Notes under the pieces: model-generated
Database searches by the model: none
What the model saw: only the letters and a program-made list of their open reading frames with translations
What the model was told of the DNA's origin: nothing
Part shown: in pieces, positions 1 through 4,610 of the stretch
Layout of the letters: every line of letters starts with the position of its first letter
Numbering within the stretch: the stretch's first letter is position 1
Program-made: the position numbers and the translations under genes
DNA from: Ruminococcus sp.
Lineage (GTDB): Bacteria > Bacillota > Clostridia > Oscillospirales > Ruminococcaceae
NCBI GenBank assembly: GCA_017961625.1
Contig: JAGCWY010000118.1
Coordinates: forward strand, 1-7,367
Length of the DNA stretch: 7,367 nt
Reading direction: 5' to 3'

Positions 1-1
1 A

Positions 2-871
2 GCAGACACAGCGCCCGCTATCCCGCTCACTGTTATGAATGAGGTTATCAACACGGTAAGAAAGCGCTACGGTAATCTTTACCGCAAGGTAAGAAAGCTC
101 TCTGTTGCAGGCGGCGTTGATATCCCTGTCGGCGCTCTTGAAGCTGATTTCAGTTGGATATCCGAAAGCACAGCTGCTCCGAGGCAGGGCATAGGCACTC
201 TTGACACTATATCTTTCAGATACAATGTTGCAGAGATCCGTATCGCTCAGACTTTCCTGTCTGCTCTGCTTACTCTTGACGCTTTTGAGGCTAAGATCAC
301 CGAGGTTATCGCTCTCGGTTATCTCAAGCTGATGGATAAGGGCATTGTAGCAGGTACAGGAAACGGTCAGATGCTCGGTATCCTTAATGATGCAAGAGTT
401 ACCAACGTGGTAACAATGACCGCAGCACAGATCAACAACTGGACTGCATGGCGCAAAAACTTCTTTGCAAGGCTGCCGCTCGGTTACAGGAACGGTGAGT
501 TTATATTCCCCGTGGGCACCGTTGACGCATACCTTGAGACTATGGCTGATGCCAACAACAATCCCATATACAGACAGGCAACAGGGCTTGAAGTCAACAG
601 CGGCGATGCTCTCAATCCCAACGGCAGATTTTTCGGCAGGGATATCTCCCTTGTTGAGCCCGATATCATAGCTGACTTTGATACTGCTTCTGCAAACGAT
701 GTTATCGGTATCTACTGGCAGCCCGAGGAGTACGCGATCAATGAGAATTTCGGTTTCACAATGCGCAGATACTATGACGAAGAGCGCAATCAGTGGGTAA
801 CCAAGGCGCTCTGTGTTGCAGACGGTAAGATACTCAATCCCAACGGCGTATGGATCATAAAGAAAGCATAA
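2..871 (+). CDS. Major capsid protein, HK97 fold (5'-truncated by window start)
   Basis: This is the shell subunit of the phage head. The frame is open from the first bases of the window, with 11 codons before the first ATG at 35, so the ATG is internal and the true start lies upstream. About 289 residues are visible. They show the usual HK97-family pattern: a strand-rich section with VDIPVG, then SWISES and a turn into ISFRYNVAEIRIAQTFLSA, then the segment KGIVAGTGNGQMLGILND, where the family normally has a GxGxxQPxGIL motif. The C-terminal section has FFGRDISLVEPD, DVIGIYW and the ending RRYYDEERNQWVTKALCVADGKIL, typical of the P- and A-domain end of these capsids. The missing N-terminal part would hold the delta/scaffold domain. 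It is followed after 13 nt by a small fibre-like gene, as expected at the end of a head module. The family call is secure; the subfamily is not determined. Confidence 0.93.
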   Translation, partial: ADTAPAIPLTVMNEVINTVRKRYGNLYRKVRKLSVAGGVDIPVGALEADFSWISESTAAPRQGIGTLDTISFRYNVAEIRIAQTFLSALLTLDAFEAKITEVIALGYLKLMDKGIVAGTGNGQMLGILNDARVTNVVTMTAAQINNWTAWRKNFFARLPLGYRNGEFIFPVGTVDAYLETMADANNNPIYRQATGLEVNSGDALNPNGRFFGRDISLVEPDIIADFDTASANDVIGIYWQPEEYAINENFGFTMRRYYDEERNQWVTKALCVADGKILNPNGVWIIKKA

Positions 872-884
872 GGGGGCGTAATAA

Positions 885-1112
885 ATGGCTGATAACGTAC
901 AGGCATTAAAAACGCTTTATGTTGCAATGGGTGGCAACGCTAATACAGTAGCTTCAATATCTACAATAGCAGATATGATTACAGCTATTGCAGCGTTGAT
1001 ACCTTCCGGGGGTTACACTGCGGCAGAGCTGCCAAAGGTAACAAGCTCAAATAACGGTCAGGTTTTAACCGTTGTTTCGGGTAAGTGGAAAAACGCCGAC
1101 CTGCCGTCCTAA
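885..1112 (+). CDS. Small head-fibre-like protein, 75 aa
   Basis: This is a short protein directly downstream of the capsid gene. Its ATG is preceded by a purine-rich AGGGGGCG site starting at 871, overlapping the capsid stop region. The N-terminal half (about residues 5-40) is predicted helical and contains ALKTLYVAMGGNA and a TIADMITAI segment. The second half is a Gly/Ser-rich linker ending in NNGQVLTVVSGKWKNADLP. This 'GQVLTV..G.W' ending resembles the short strand repeat found in phage head-fibre and tail-fibre-like small proteins of Firmicutes phages. The likely role is a capsid-surface fibre or an attachment anchor for another head protein, but this rests on motif memory and gene position. 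Another possible role is a non-essential capsid-associated adaptor. It carries no signal peptide or membrane segment. Confidence 0.7.
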   Translation: MADNVQALKTLYVAMGGNANTVASISTIADMITAIAALIPSGGYTAAELPKVTSSNNGQVLTVVSGKWKNADLPS

Positions 1113-1140
1113 AAGATAATATCAAAGGAGTTGAAAAGAT

Positions 1141-1500
1141 ATGATAAACAACGAGAGAATTGTTTCCGTTACTGCTACGGATCTTCTCAGCCTTTACAAG
1201 ACTATCCTCGGCGCTGCAAGTGTAAGCGTAACAGCTATACAGGCGGATGCTGTCGGAGAGTTTACAGTTACAGGTACGGGCGATGCCGGAAACGTGATCG
1301 CCGCAGAGCCTGTCAAGACACTTAACTTTGCAAGCGGTGTTACCGCAGCTGTTGTATACTTTGTAGCTGCATACGATTACAAGGGCTTCAAGGTTGCAGG
1401 CACAGACGTTGAGACCGCAGGCGCTGACGTTGTGGCTGACGGCGCTACACTCTATACCGCTACACTTTCAAGCAGCACTGTTACCATCGCGGCAGTATAA
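1141..1500 (+). CDS. Unidentified Ala/Val/Thr-rich small protein, possible head decoration protein
   Basis: I do not recognise this 119-residue protein with certainty. The start is set by AAAGGAG at 1124-1130, ten bases before the ATG. Residues 1-24 (MINNERIVSVTATDLLSLYK and following) look helical and polar. The rest is a run of short alternating Ala/Val/Thr/Gly-rich strands ending in LYTATLSSSTVTIAAV, which suggests a compact beta fold. It contains no cysteine, no signal peptide and no catalytic motif. Its position between the capsid and neck genes is where siphoviruses often encode capsid cement or decoration proteins, so an outer-head role is the best guess. It could also be a second component working with the fibre-like protein just upstream, since the two genes are 28 nt apart. 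Confidence 0.75.
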   Translation: MINNERIVSVTATDLLSLYKTILGAASVSVTAIQADAVGEFTVTGTGDAGNVIAAEPVKTLNFASGVTAAVVYFVAAYDYKGFKVAGTDVETAGADVVADGATLYTATLSSSTVTIAAV

Positions 1501-1517
1501 AGGAAAGGTGAGCGGCT

Positions 1518-1760
1518 ATGTGTACATTACAGGATGTTATGACAGCGCTCGGTATCACAGGCGCATATCAGGCAGATACGGTCGAGCCGTACTACAATGA
1601 TGTTATAGATTATCTGATCGGTGCGGGTGTACCAAGCAGCAGGATAACAACAGGCATAGTCGCCCGTGGTGTTTCCGACTTATGGAACTATGGAAGCGGT
1701 GACGCGAAGCTGTCCGAATACTTTTTGCAAAGAGCGGCGCAGCTGTCACTGCGGAAATAG
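1518..1760 (+). CDS. Head-tail connector protein, Gp6-like
   Basis: This neck protein probably forms the ring that sits below the portal and links it to the head-closure protein (HK97 gp6 / SPP1 gp15 type). The 80-residue product is mostly helical. It begins MCTLQDVMTALGITGAYQAD, has a second helix around DVIDYLIGAGV, and then IVARGVSDLWNYGSGDAKLS followed by FLQRAAQLSL. The block GVxDLWNYGSGxAKLSxYF is a familiar signature of short Gp6-like connectors in Firmicutes phages. AGGAAAGGTGAG at 1501-1512 gives a good ribosome binding site for this ATG. It is at the short end of the family's length but looks complete. Unusually for a neck module, it is separated from the next gene by 154 nt of repeat-containing DNA rather than a few bases. 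Confidence 0.85.
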   Translation: MCTLQDVMTALGITGAYQADTVEPYYNDVIDYLIGAGVPSSRITTGIVARGVSDLWNYGSGDAKLSEYFLQRAAQLSLRK

Positions 1761-1835
1761 CCCTAATCGCTTGAAAAATGCCCTGTATTTGCATTCAAAA
1801 GGCATACAAGTCAAGTTACACTATCCACACAAAGC

Positions 1836-1868
1836 ACGCCTTAAAATGCAGATTTTAAGGCATAGTAA
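1836..1868 (+). repeat. Direct repeat unit 1, containing a perfect hairpin
   Basis: This is the first of two adjacent 33-nt units. Inside it, GCCTTAAAAT (1838-1847) and ATTTTAAGGC (1852-1861) are exact reverse complements around a GCAG loop, giving a 10-bp stem with a 4-nt loop. No T-run follows, so it is not a standard intrinsic terminator. Confidence 0.85.
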
Positions 1869-1901
1869 ACGCCTTAAAATGCAGATTTCAGGGCATAGCG
1901 A
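1869..1901 (+). repeat. Direct repeat unit 2, imperfect hairpin next to the downstream RBS
   Basis: This second copy differs from unit 1 at four positions. Its own hairpin, GCCTTAAAAT (1871-1880) with ATTTCAGGGC (1885-1894), keeps eight Watson-Crick pairs plus one G-U, with one A-C mismatch. Its two arm changes make it a better partner for the upstream inverted arm at 1767-1803 (CAGGGCAT pairs with ATGCCCTG) than unit 1 is, so alternative folds are possible. Confidence 0.8.
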
Positions 1902-1914
1902 AAGGATGTAGAAA

Positions 1915-2262
1915 ATGGCAGAATATCGCCCGAGGCTCGACAATCCTATACCGATGTTTGTACTTACACCGACAGTGACAACAAAGCACGGCGTACAGTA
2001 CAAATCATATCCCGACAGCGGCGCATTGATACACGGCAGCTTCAAGACATACGGCGGTACGGAGCGGAACGTTGACGGAGTATACTCGATAGAGGATACA
2101 GCAGTCATAACAACGTGGTATCGCCCGGATATAACATCTGACTGTCGTATACAGCTGCCGTGGACGGGGGCAGAGTATGAGATCATAAACGAGCCCGAAA
2201 ACATCAATATGAGAAATCAGTTTCTGCGGTTCAAGGTCAAGCGTATCAAAGGCGGTGCGTAA
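1915..2262 (+). CDS. Head closure / head-tail adaptor protein
   Basis: This 115-residue protein probably forms the ring that closes the head below the connector and accepts the tail (SPP1 gp16 / HK97 gp7-type role). After a polar N-terminus with PRLDNPIPMFVLTP, it is rich in beta strands. Visible segments are YKSYPDSGALIHGSFKTYGG, a DTAVITTWYRPDI strand pair, and CRIQLPWTGAEYEIINEPENI followed by QFLRFKVKRIKGG. The ending, a 'xYEIINEPENINMRNQFLRFKVKRI' type strand pair, is characteristic of head-tail adaptors, where it matches the 'wei..ep..i..r..yl.f.v..v' pattern. AAAGGA at 1901-1906 is the ribosome binding site. Its stop codon overlaps the next gene's start by one base (TAATG), indicating coupled translation. 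The family call is based on pattern, size and gene order. Confidence 0.82.
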   Translation: MAEYRPRLDNPIPMFVLTPTVTTKHGVQYKSYPDSGALIHGSFKTYGGTERNVDGVYSIEDTAVITTWYRPDITSDCRIQLPWTGAEYEIINEPENINMRNQFLRFKVKRIKGGA

Positions 2263-2696
2263 TGAGCAATAAAGCGTCAATGGATTTCAGCGGCTTTCAG
2301 TCGCTGATGCGTGAACTTGAAAAGCTCAACGCCGATACAAAGGCGATAGCAGACAAAGCGCTTGAAAAGACGTTTGACATCGTGACCGAAAAAGCAAAGG
2401 ATGCCGCCAATCCTGCAAACTATCCCGCAAAGGGTAAATATTCAAGCGGGCGCACGGCGGAGAGCCTTAAAACCACCTGCAAGATATACTGGCAGGGCAC
2501 AGAGGCGACAGTTGATGTCGGTTACAGCATAAGTGCGGGCGGCTTACAGTCTATCTTTATGATATACGGTACGCCTAAGCATATGAAAGTACAGGCGATG
2601 TATGATGCATTTTTCGGGAATAAGACGCTTCAAGAGGTCAGGAACGCACAGAGAGCGGTACTGATGGATGCGATAAACGAGGCATTAAACAGGTGA
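2262..2696 (+). CDS. HK97 gp10-like neck / tail-joining protein
   Basis: This 144-residue protein resembles the HK97 gp10 family, whose members act at the head-tail junction or in tail completion. Its layout is typical. An N-terminal FSGFQSLMRELEKLNADTKAIADKALEK helix, close to the family's 'f.gl..l...l..l......k.a..ka' start, is followed by a long helix with VTEKAKDAA. Then come PANYPAKGKYSSGRTAESLKT (the 'p...tG.L..sl' segment), strands with IYWQGTEATVDVGYSI, the GLQSIFMIYGTPKHMK block where the family has 'a.fvEfGT.km.p', and a C-terminal helix. It starts inside the stop codon of the head-closure gene and ends just before the terminator gene. The fit to order and length is good. Confidence 0.87.
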   Translation: MSNKASMDFSGFQSLMRELEKLNADTKAIADKALEKTFDIVTEKAKDAANPANYPAKGKYSSGRTAESLKTTCKIYWQGTEATVDVGYSISAGGLQSIFMIYGTPKHMKVQAMYDAFFGNKTLQEVRNAQRAVLMDAINEALNR

Positions 2697-2701
2697 GAGG
2701 A
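2696..2701 (+). promoter_or_regulatory. Ribosome binding site that sets the start of the tail terminator gene
   Basis: AGAGGA lies nine bases before the ATG at 2711. An upstream in-frame GTG at 2693 has only weak purines before it and would add six residues (starting V/M-R-G-R-G-K), so the ATG at 2711 is the better start. Confidence 0.7.
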
Positions 2702-2710
2702 CGTGGGAAA

Positions 2711-3076
2711 ATGAGCGATATAAAAGACTTACTGATAGCAACTTTAAGCACATTTGGTTATCCGGTTTTCTTGCAGGGCTCTCTCAATGAGGATGATGCA
2801 TATCCCGACAGCTTTTTCACATTCTGGAACAATGCGAGCGATGACCTGTCCCACTATGACAATGCGCCTATCGCATACGAGTGGGATTTTGATGTGAATT
2901 TTTACAGCATAGATCCCGATCTGACAAACACGGCTCTGCTTGAAGCTAAAACAGCTTTGCAGGGTGTGGGGTTTGTCATACAGGGCAAAGGGCACGACCT
3001 GCCCACGGATGTTATAACGCATACCGGGCGGGGAATGTCCGTATCATACAGAGAAGAAAGCGAGGTTAAAGCATGA
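2711..3076 (+). CDS. Tail terminator / tail completion protein (candidate)
   Basis: This 121-residue protein likely caps the head-proximal end of the tail tube and stops its growth. It sits exactly between the gp10-like gene and the major tail protein, where siphoviruses encode this function. It begins with a helix (SDIKDLLIATLSTFGYPVFLQG). Strands follow with SFFTFWNNASDD, where the family's 'fvtf...' segment usually is, then YEWDFDVNFYSIDPDL, a helix with LLEAKTALQGVGFVI, and TGRGMSVSYREE at the end, an alternating alpha/beta layout like HK97 gp10/lambda gpU-type terminators. The start at 2711 is preferred over the GTG at 2693. Its stop overlaps the next gene's ATG (ATGA at 3073-3076). The assignment rests on fold impression and position rather than on a diagnostic motif. 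Confidence 0.8.
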   Translation: MSDIKDLLIATLSTFGYPVFLQGSLNEDDAYPDSFFTFWNNASDDLSHYDNAPIAYEWDFDVNFYSIDPDLTNTALLEAKTALQGVGFVIQGKGHDLPTDVITHTGRGMSVSYREESEVKA

Positions 3077-3942
3077 GCCTTCCGAGAAATTTACAGGAAG
3101 TTGTAGAGTGGCGCGGTATCAAGGATCTTGTAGCCGCCGAGGTGCTCTACGATGATGCAGAGCACGGCTATGTTACGGGTAATGTTTTTAGCATTGCGGG
3201 TGTTGCCAATCTTGAAAAGAGCGTTGACAGCTCTGATGATGCGCATTACTACGATAATCAGCCGATGGTCGTTATATCGTCCACATCAGCCGATACCGTA
3301 ACAATAGACGTGTCTGCAATACCTTTTGATGTACTGGCAGCAATCACCGGGCAGTTTTACGATGAAACCACAGGCGCAATGATAGAGGGCGAGAGAAATC
3401 CGTCATACTTTGCAATCGGGTATAACACCCAGAATACCGCAGGCGAGAGCGTGTATGTGTGGAGATACAAGGGCAAATTCAACATTCCCAACAGCTCGCA
3501 CGCTACAATGCAGAATGATACCACAGCCAACGGTCAGCAGATAGTATATACCGGTATCACTACTACTACGAAATTCAACAGCGTAACAGATAAGATGGGT
3601 AATCCCATCGGTGCAAAGGCGCTCAATATCAACGCTTCAAAGACATCCGCAGATGTGACAGAGTTTTTTGACACTGTTACAACTCCCGATGATCTCAGCG
3701 GCGCAGTTACCAAGTATGAAGTATCGTATTCGCTCGGCGGTGCGGCATCATCCAACAAAGCAGCAGCAGTTGCAAGCGGTGACGCTTATGAGACCACCAT
3801 CACAGCACCTGCGGGTAAGACGCTCGGCACTGTCTATGTATACATGGGCGGCGTAGATGTATCGAGCACAGCCGTAACAGGCGGCGCGGTAAGCATAGCA
3901 AGTGTTACAGGCGATGTTGCTATCATAGCATCAATATCATAA
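3073..3942 (+). CDS. Major tail protein with C-terminal Ig-like domain
   Basis: This protein (289 aa) is the tube subunit that polymerises around the tape measure. Residues 1-200 are the tube domain. It starts SLPRNLQEVVEWRGIKDLVAAEV and shows the expected strands and turns: FSIAGVANLEKSVD, then TVTIDVSAIPFDVLAAITGQFYD, YFAIGYNTQ..GESVYVWRYKGKFNIP, and the TTTKFN strand, patterned like phi13-type major tail proteins of Firmicutes phages. From about residue 212 to the end is a separate domain, with VTKYEVSYSL, a Gly/Ala linker, AYETTITAPAGKTLGTVYVYMGG, VDVSSTAVTGGAVSIASVTG and DVAIIASIS, matching an Ig-like module common on phage surface proteins. The boundary near 3706 is approximate. It is translationally coupled to the terminator gene by an ATGA overlap. 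Confidence 0.9.
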   Translation: MSLPRNLQEVVEWRGIKDLVAAEVLYDDAEHGYVTGNVFSIAGVANLEKSVDSSDDAHYYDNQPMVVISSTSADTVTIDVSAIPFDVLAAITGQFYDETTGAMIEGERNPSYFAIGYNTQNTAGESVYVWRYKGKFNIPNSSHATMQNDTTANGQQIVYTGITTTTKFNSVTDKMGNPIGAKALNINASKTSADVTEFFDTVTTPDDLSGAVTKYEVSYSLGGAASSNKAAAVASGDAYETTITAPAGKTLGTVYVYMGGVDVSSTAVTGGAVSIASVTGDVAIIASIS

Positions 3943-4038
3943 GACCACTACGGGGACAGCGCCGCGCGGCGTTTCAGATACGTTCTTTCCACCTTTCGGA
4001 CGTTGAGATCACCCGTATTTTTTGAAAGGTGAATAAAA
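3943..4038. promoter_or_regulatory. Intergenic leader with a GC-rich palindrome and an RBS-masking inverted repeat
   Basis: This 96-nt gap before the tail chaperone gene holds two foldable elements. CGCCGCGCGGCG at 3960-3971 is perfectly self-complementary and can form a four-pair GC stem with a GCGC loop, extended by A-U and G-U pairs at 3958-3959/3972-3973. Downstream, CACCTTTC (3990-3997) is the exact reverse complement of GAAAGGTG (4024-4031), which is the ribosome binding site of the chaperone gene. Two G-U and one A-U pair extend the stem to CACCTTTCGGA/TTTGAAAGGTG (3990-4000/4021-4031), closing a loop of about 20 nt. Also, TACGGG (3949-3954) complements CCCGTA (4012-4017). I found no credible promoter in the gap. 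Confidence 0.65.
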
Positions 4039-4365
4039 ATGAAACTCAATATATACAGCAAGAAGCAGATAGTAAAGACATACGAAGCAGACACTTATGA
4101 TCTTATGTTCGGGACGCTTGAAGATATAGCGGAAGCCGTACATATAGACGATATCAAGACGGGCACAGACAGCGAGATACTGACAACGGCTGTCAACACG
4201 GTCATCAACTCGATGGATACCGTCAAGGATTTGATAAAGGACATTTTCGAGGGTATCACAGACGAAGAGCTCAAGCAGACAAAGGTATCTGAAATAGCCG
4301 AGGTACTGCTTGACGTTATCAAGTACACATTTACTCAGATGGGAAAAATGTCAAGAAAAAACTAA
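4039..4365 (+). CDS. Tail assembly chaperone, gpG-like
   Basis: This 108-residue protein is the short form of the tail chaperone pair that coats the tape measure protein and recruits tube subunits before assembly. The N-terminus (KLNIYSKKQIVKTYEADTYD) begins with the beta hairpin typical of these chaperones. Helices follow with LMFGTLEDIAEAVHID, the acidic DLIKDIFEGITDEELKQTKVSE segment, and a final IAEVLLDVIKYTFTQM helix just before the shift zone. Start support is GAAAGGTG at 4024-4031, about eight bases before the ATG. It ends soon after a -1 slippery region. Its lies between the major tail protein and the tape measure, the universal location of this gene pair. The ribosome binding site can be occluded by a hairpin in the leader. 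Confidence 0.9.
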   Translation: MKLNIYSKKQIVKTYEADTYDLMFGTLEDIAEAVHIDDIKTGTDSEILTTAVNTVINSMDTVKDLIKDIFEGITDEELKQTKVSEIAEVLLDVIKYTFTQMGKMSRKN

Positions 4366-4595
4366 CGCCGGGACAGAGTGACCTGTCCCTGTATGAGACA
4401 TTCTTTGAGATGGAAATAAATCTGTCTGACAGGTTCACGGCTTTAACGCCGATCGTGATACGGCGGTCAAGAGCAAGTGAAGTTTTCCTGCTTATCAGAC
4501 GGTTGAGCATATATAACGAAAAGAAAAACAGTAATACAAATCCCGTGACAGGTGCGAAAGTGATACGCATTCCCGCGGGCGATACTTGGTTTTAA
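4039..4595 (+). CDS. Tail assembly chaperone gpGT-like product made by -1 ribosomal frameshift
   Basis: The long form would share the first about 104 residues with the gpG-like protein and then shift one base back to continue to the stop at 4593-4595, giving 185 residues. The -1 frame is open from 4314, has no credible start of its own (the internal ATG at 4410 lacks a Shine-Dalgarno sequence), and encodes an excellent T domain. Its residues include LTPGQSDLSLYETFFEMEIN, then LTPIVIRRSRASEVFLLIRR and the ending VIRIPAGDTWF, a strongly recognisable gpT-type ending of Firmicutes phages. A shift at 4356-4362 makes the junction K-N-L-T-P; one at 4341-4347 would give N-V-K-K-K-L-T-P, with the same total length. 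The T domain is thought to bind tube subunits while the shared G part binds the tape measure. Coordinates span the shift. Confidence 0.88.
4341..4347 (+). promoter_or_regulatory. Slippery heptamer GGGAAAA (candidate -1 frameshift site, upstream)
   Basis: In the phase of the gpG-like frame this reads G GGA AAA, which allows both tRNAs to re-pair as GGG AAA after a one-base backward slip. It fits the X XXY YYZ rule and lies in the window where both frames are open (4314-4362). The downstream hairpin begins 22 nt away, further than usual, so it is the less favoured of two sites. Confidence 0.6.
4356..4362 (+). promoter_or_regulatory. Slippery heptamer AAAAAAC (preferred -1 frameshift site)
   Basis: In phase this reads A AAA AAC, a classical -1 heptamer, immediately followed by the zero-frame TAA at 4363-4365. 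A GC-rich hairpin starts after a 7-nt spacer, the spacing usually seen at stimulated -1 sites. This makes it the likelier site for producing the gpGT-like protein. Confidence 0.78.
4370..4389 (+). promoter_or_regulatory. Frameshift-stimulating RNA hairpin
   Basis: GGGACAG (4370-4376) and CTGTCCC (4383-4389) are exact reverse complements around the 6-nt loop AGTGAC. The 7-bp stem begins seven bases after the AAAAAAC heptamer, so it is positioned to pause the ribosome on that site. It lies inside the T-domain coding sequence, so the bases also encode protein. Confidence 0.75.
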
Positions 4596-4610
4596 AGCGA
4601 GGTGGTATAA

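Larger units (their letters stand above)
1761..1914. repeat. Non-coding gap with inverted and direct repeats (MITE-like or regulatory structure)
   Basis: This gap interrupts an otherwise tightly packed operon. It contains two direct 33-nt repeats (1836-1868 and 1869-1901, 29 of 33 identical) and an upstream inverted relative at 1767-1803. The left arm matches the right unit in blocks: TCGCT (1767-1771) with AGCGA (1897-1901), ATGCCCTG (1778-1785) with CAGGGCAT (1889-1896), TGCATT (1790-1795) with AATGCA (1878-1883), and AAGGC (1799-1803) with GCCTT (1871-1875). The whole 1767-1901 segment can therefore fold into one long imperfect stem with a branched middle. The ribosome binding site of the head-closure gene (AAAGGA, 1901-1906) abuts the end of the structure. 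I see no convincing promoter, and no clear target-site duplication flanks it. Confidence 0.8.

Noticed and set aside
1771..1822. Promoter (TTGAAA or TTGCAT with TACACT) before the head-closure gene
   Set aside because: The available -35/-10-like pairs have wrong spacing (for TTGCAT/TACACT 22 nt), and the boxes fall within the inverted-repeat arm.
1838..1861. Intrinsic terminator in the repeat gap
   Set aside because: The hairpin is perfect but A/T-rich in the upper stem and has no T-run after it (CATAG follows).
1666..1911. Open frame crossing the repeat gap (81 codons, with RLKMQI twice)
   Set aside because: The internal RLKMQI duplication comes from the 33-nt DNA repeat, which is divisible by three. 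The frame starts inside the connector gene with no ribosome binding site and is not a phage protein I recognise.
2693..2710. GTG start giving an MRGRGK extension of the tail terminator
   Set aside because: The better ribosome binding site (AGAGGA, 2696-2701) is spaced for the ATG at 2711, and the added residues include the ribosome binding site's own sequence.
3958..3975. Intrinsic terminator after the major tail protein
   Set aside because: The GC palindrome is followed by only TTT before CAG, too short a T-run, and downstream genes need the same transcript. Left as a possible weak attenuator or structure.
4410..4595. Independent start for the T-domain at the ATG at 4410
   Set aside because: No Shine-Dalgarno sequence precedes it, and recognisable T-domain sequence (LTPGQSDLSLYETFFE) begins upstream of it, in a frame joined to the gpG-like gene by slippery heptamers.
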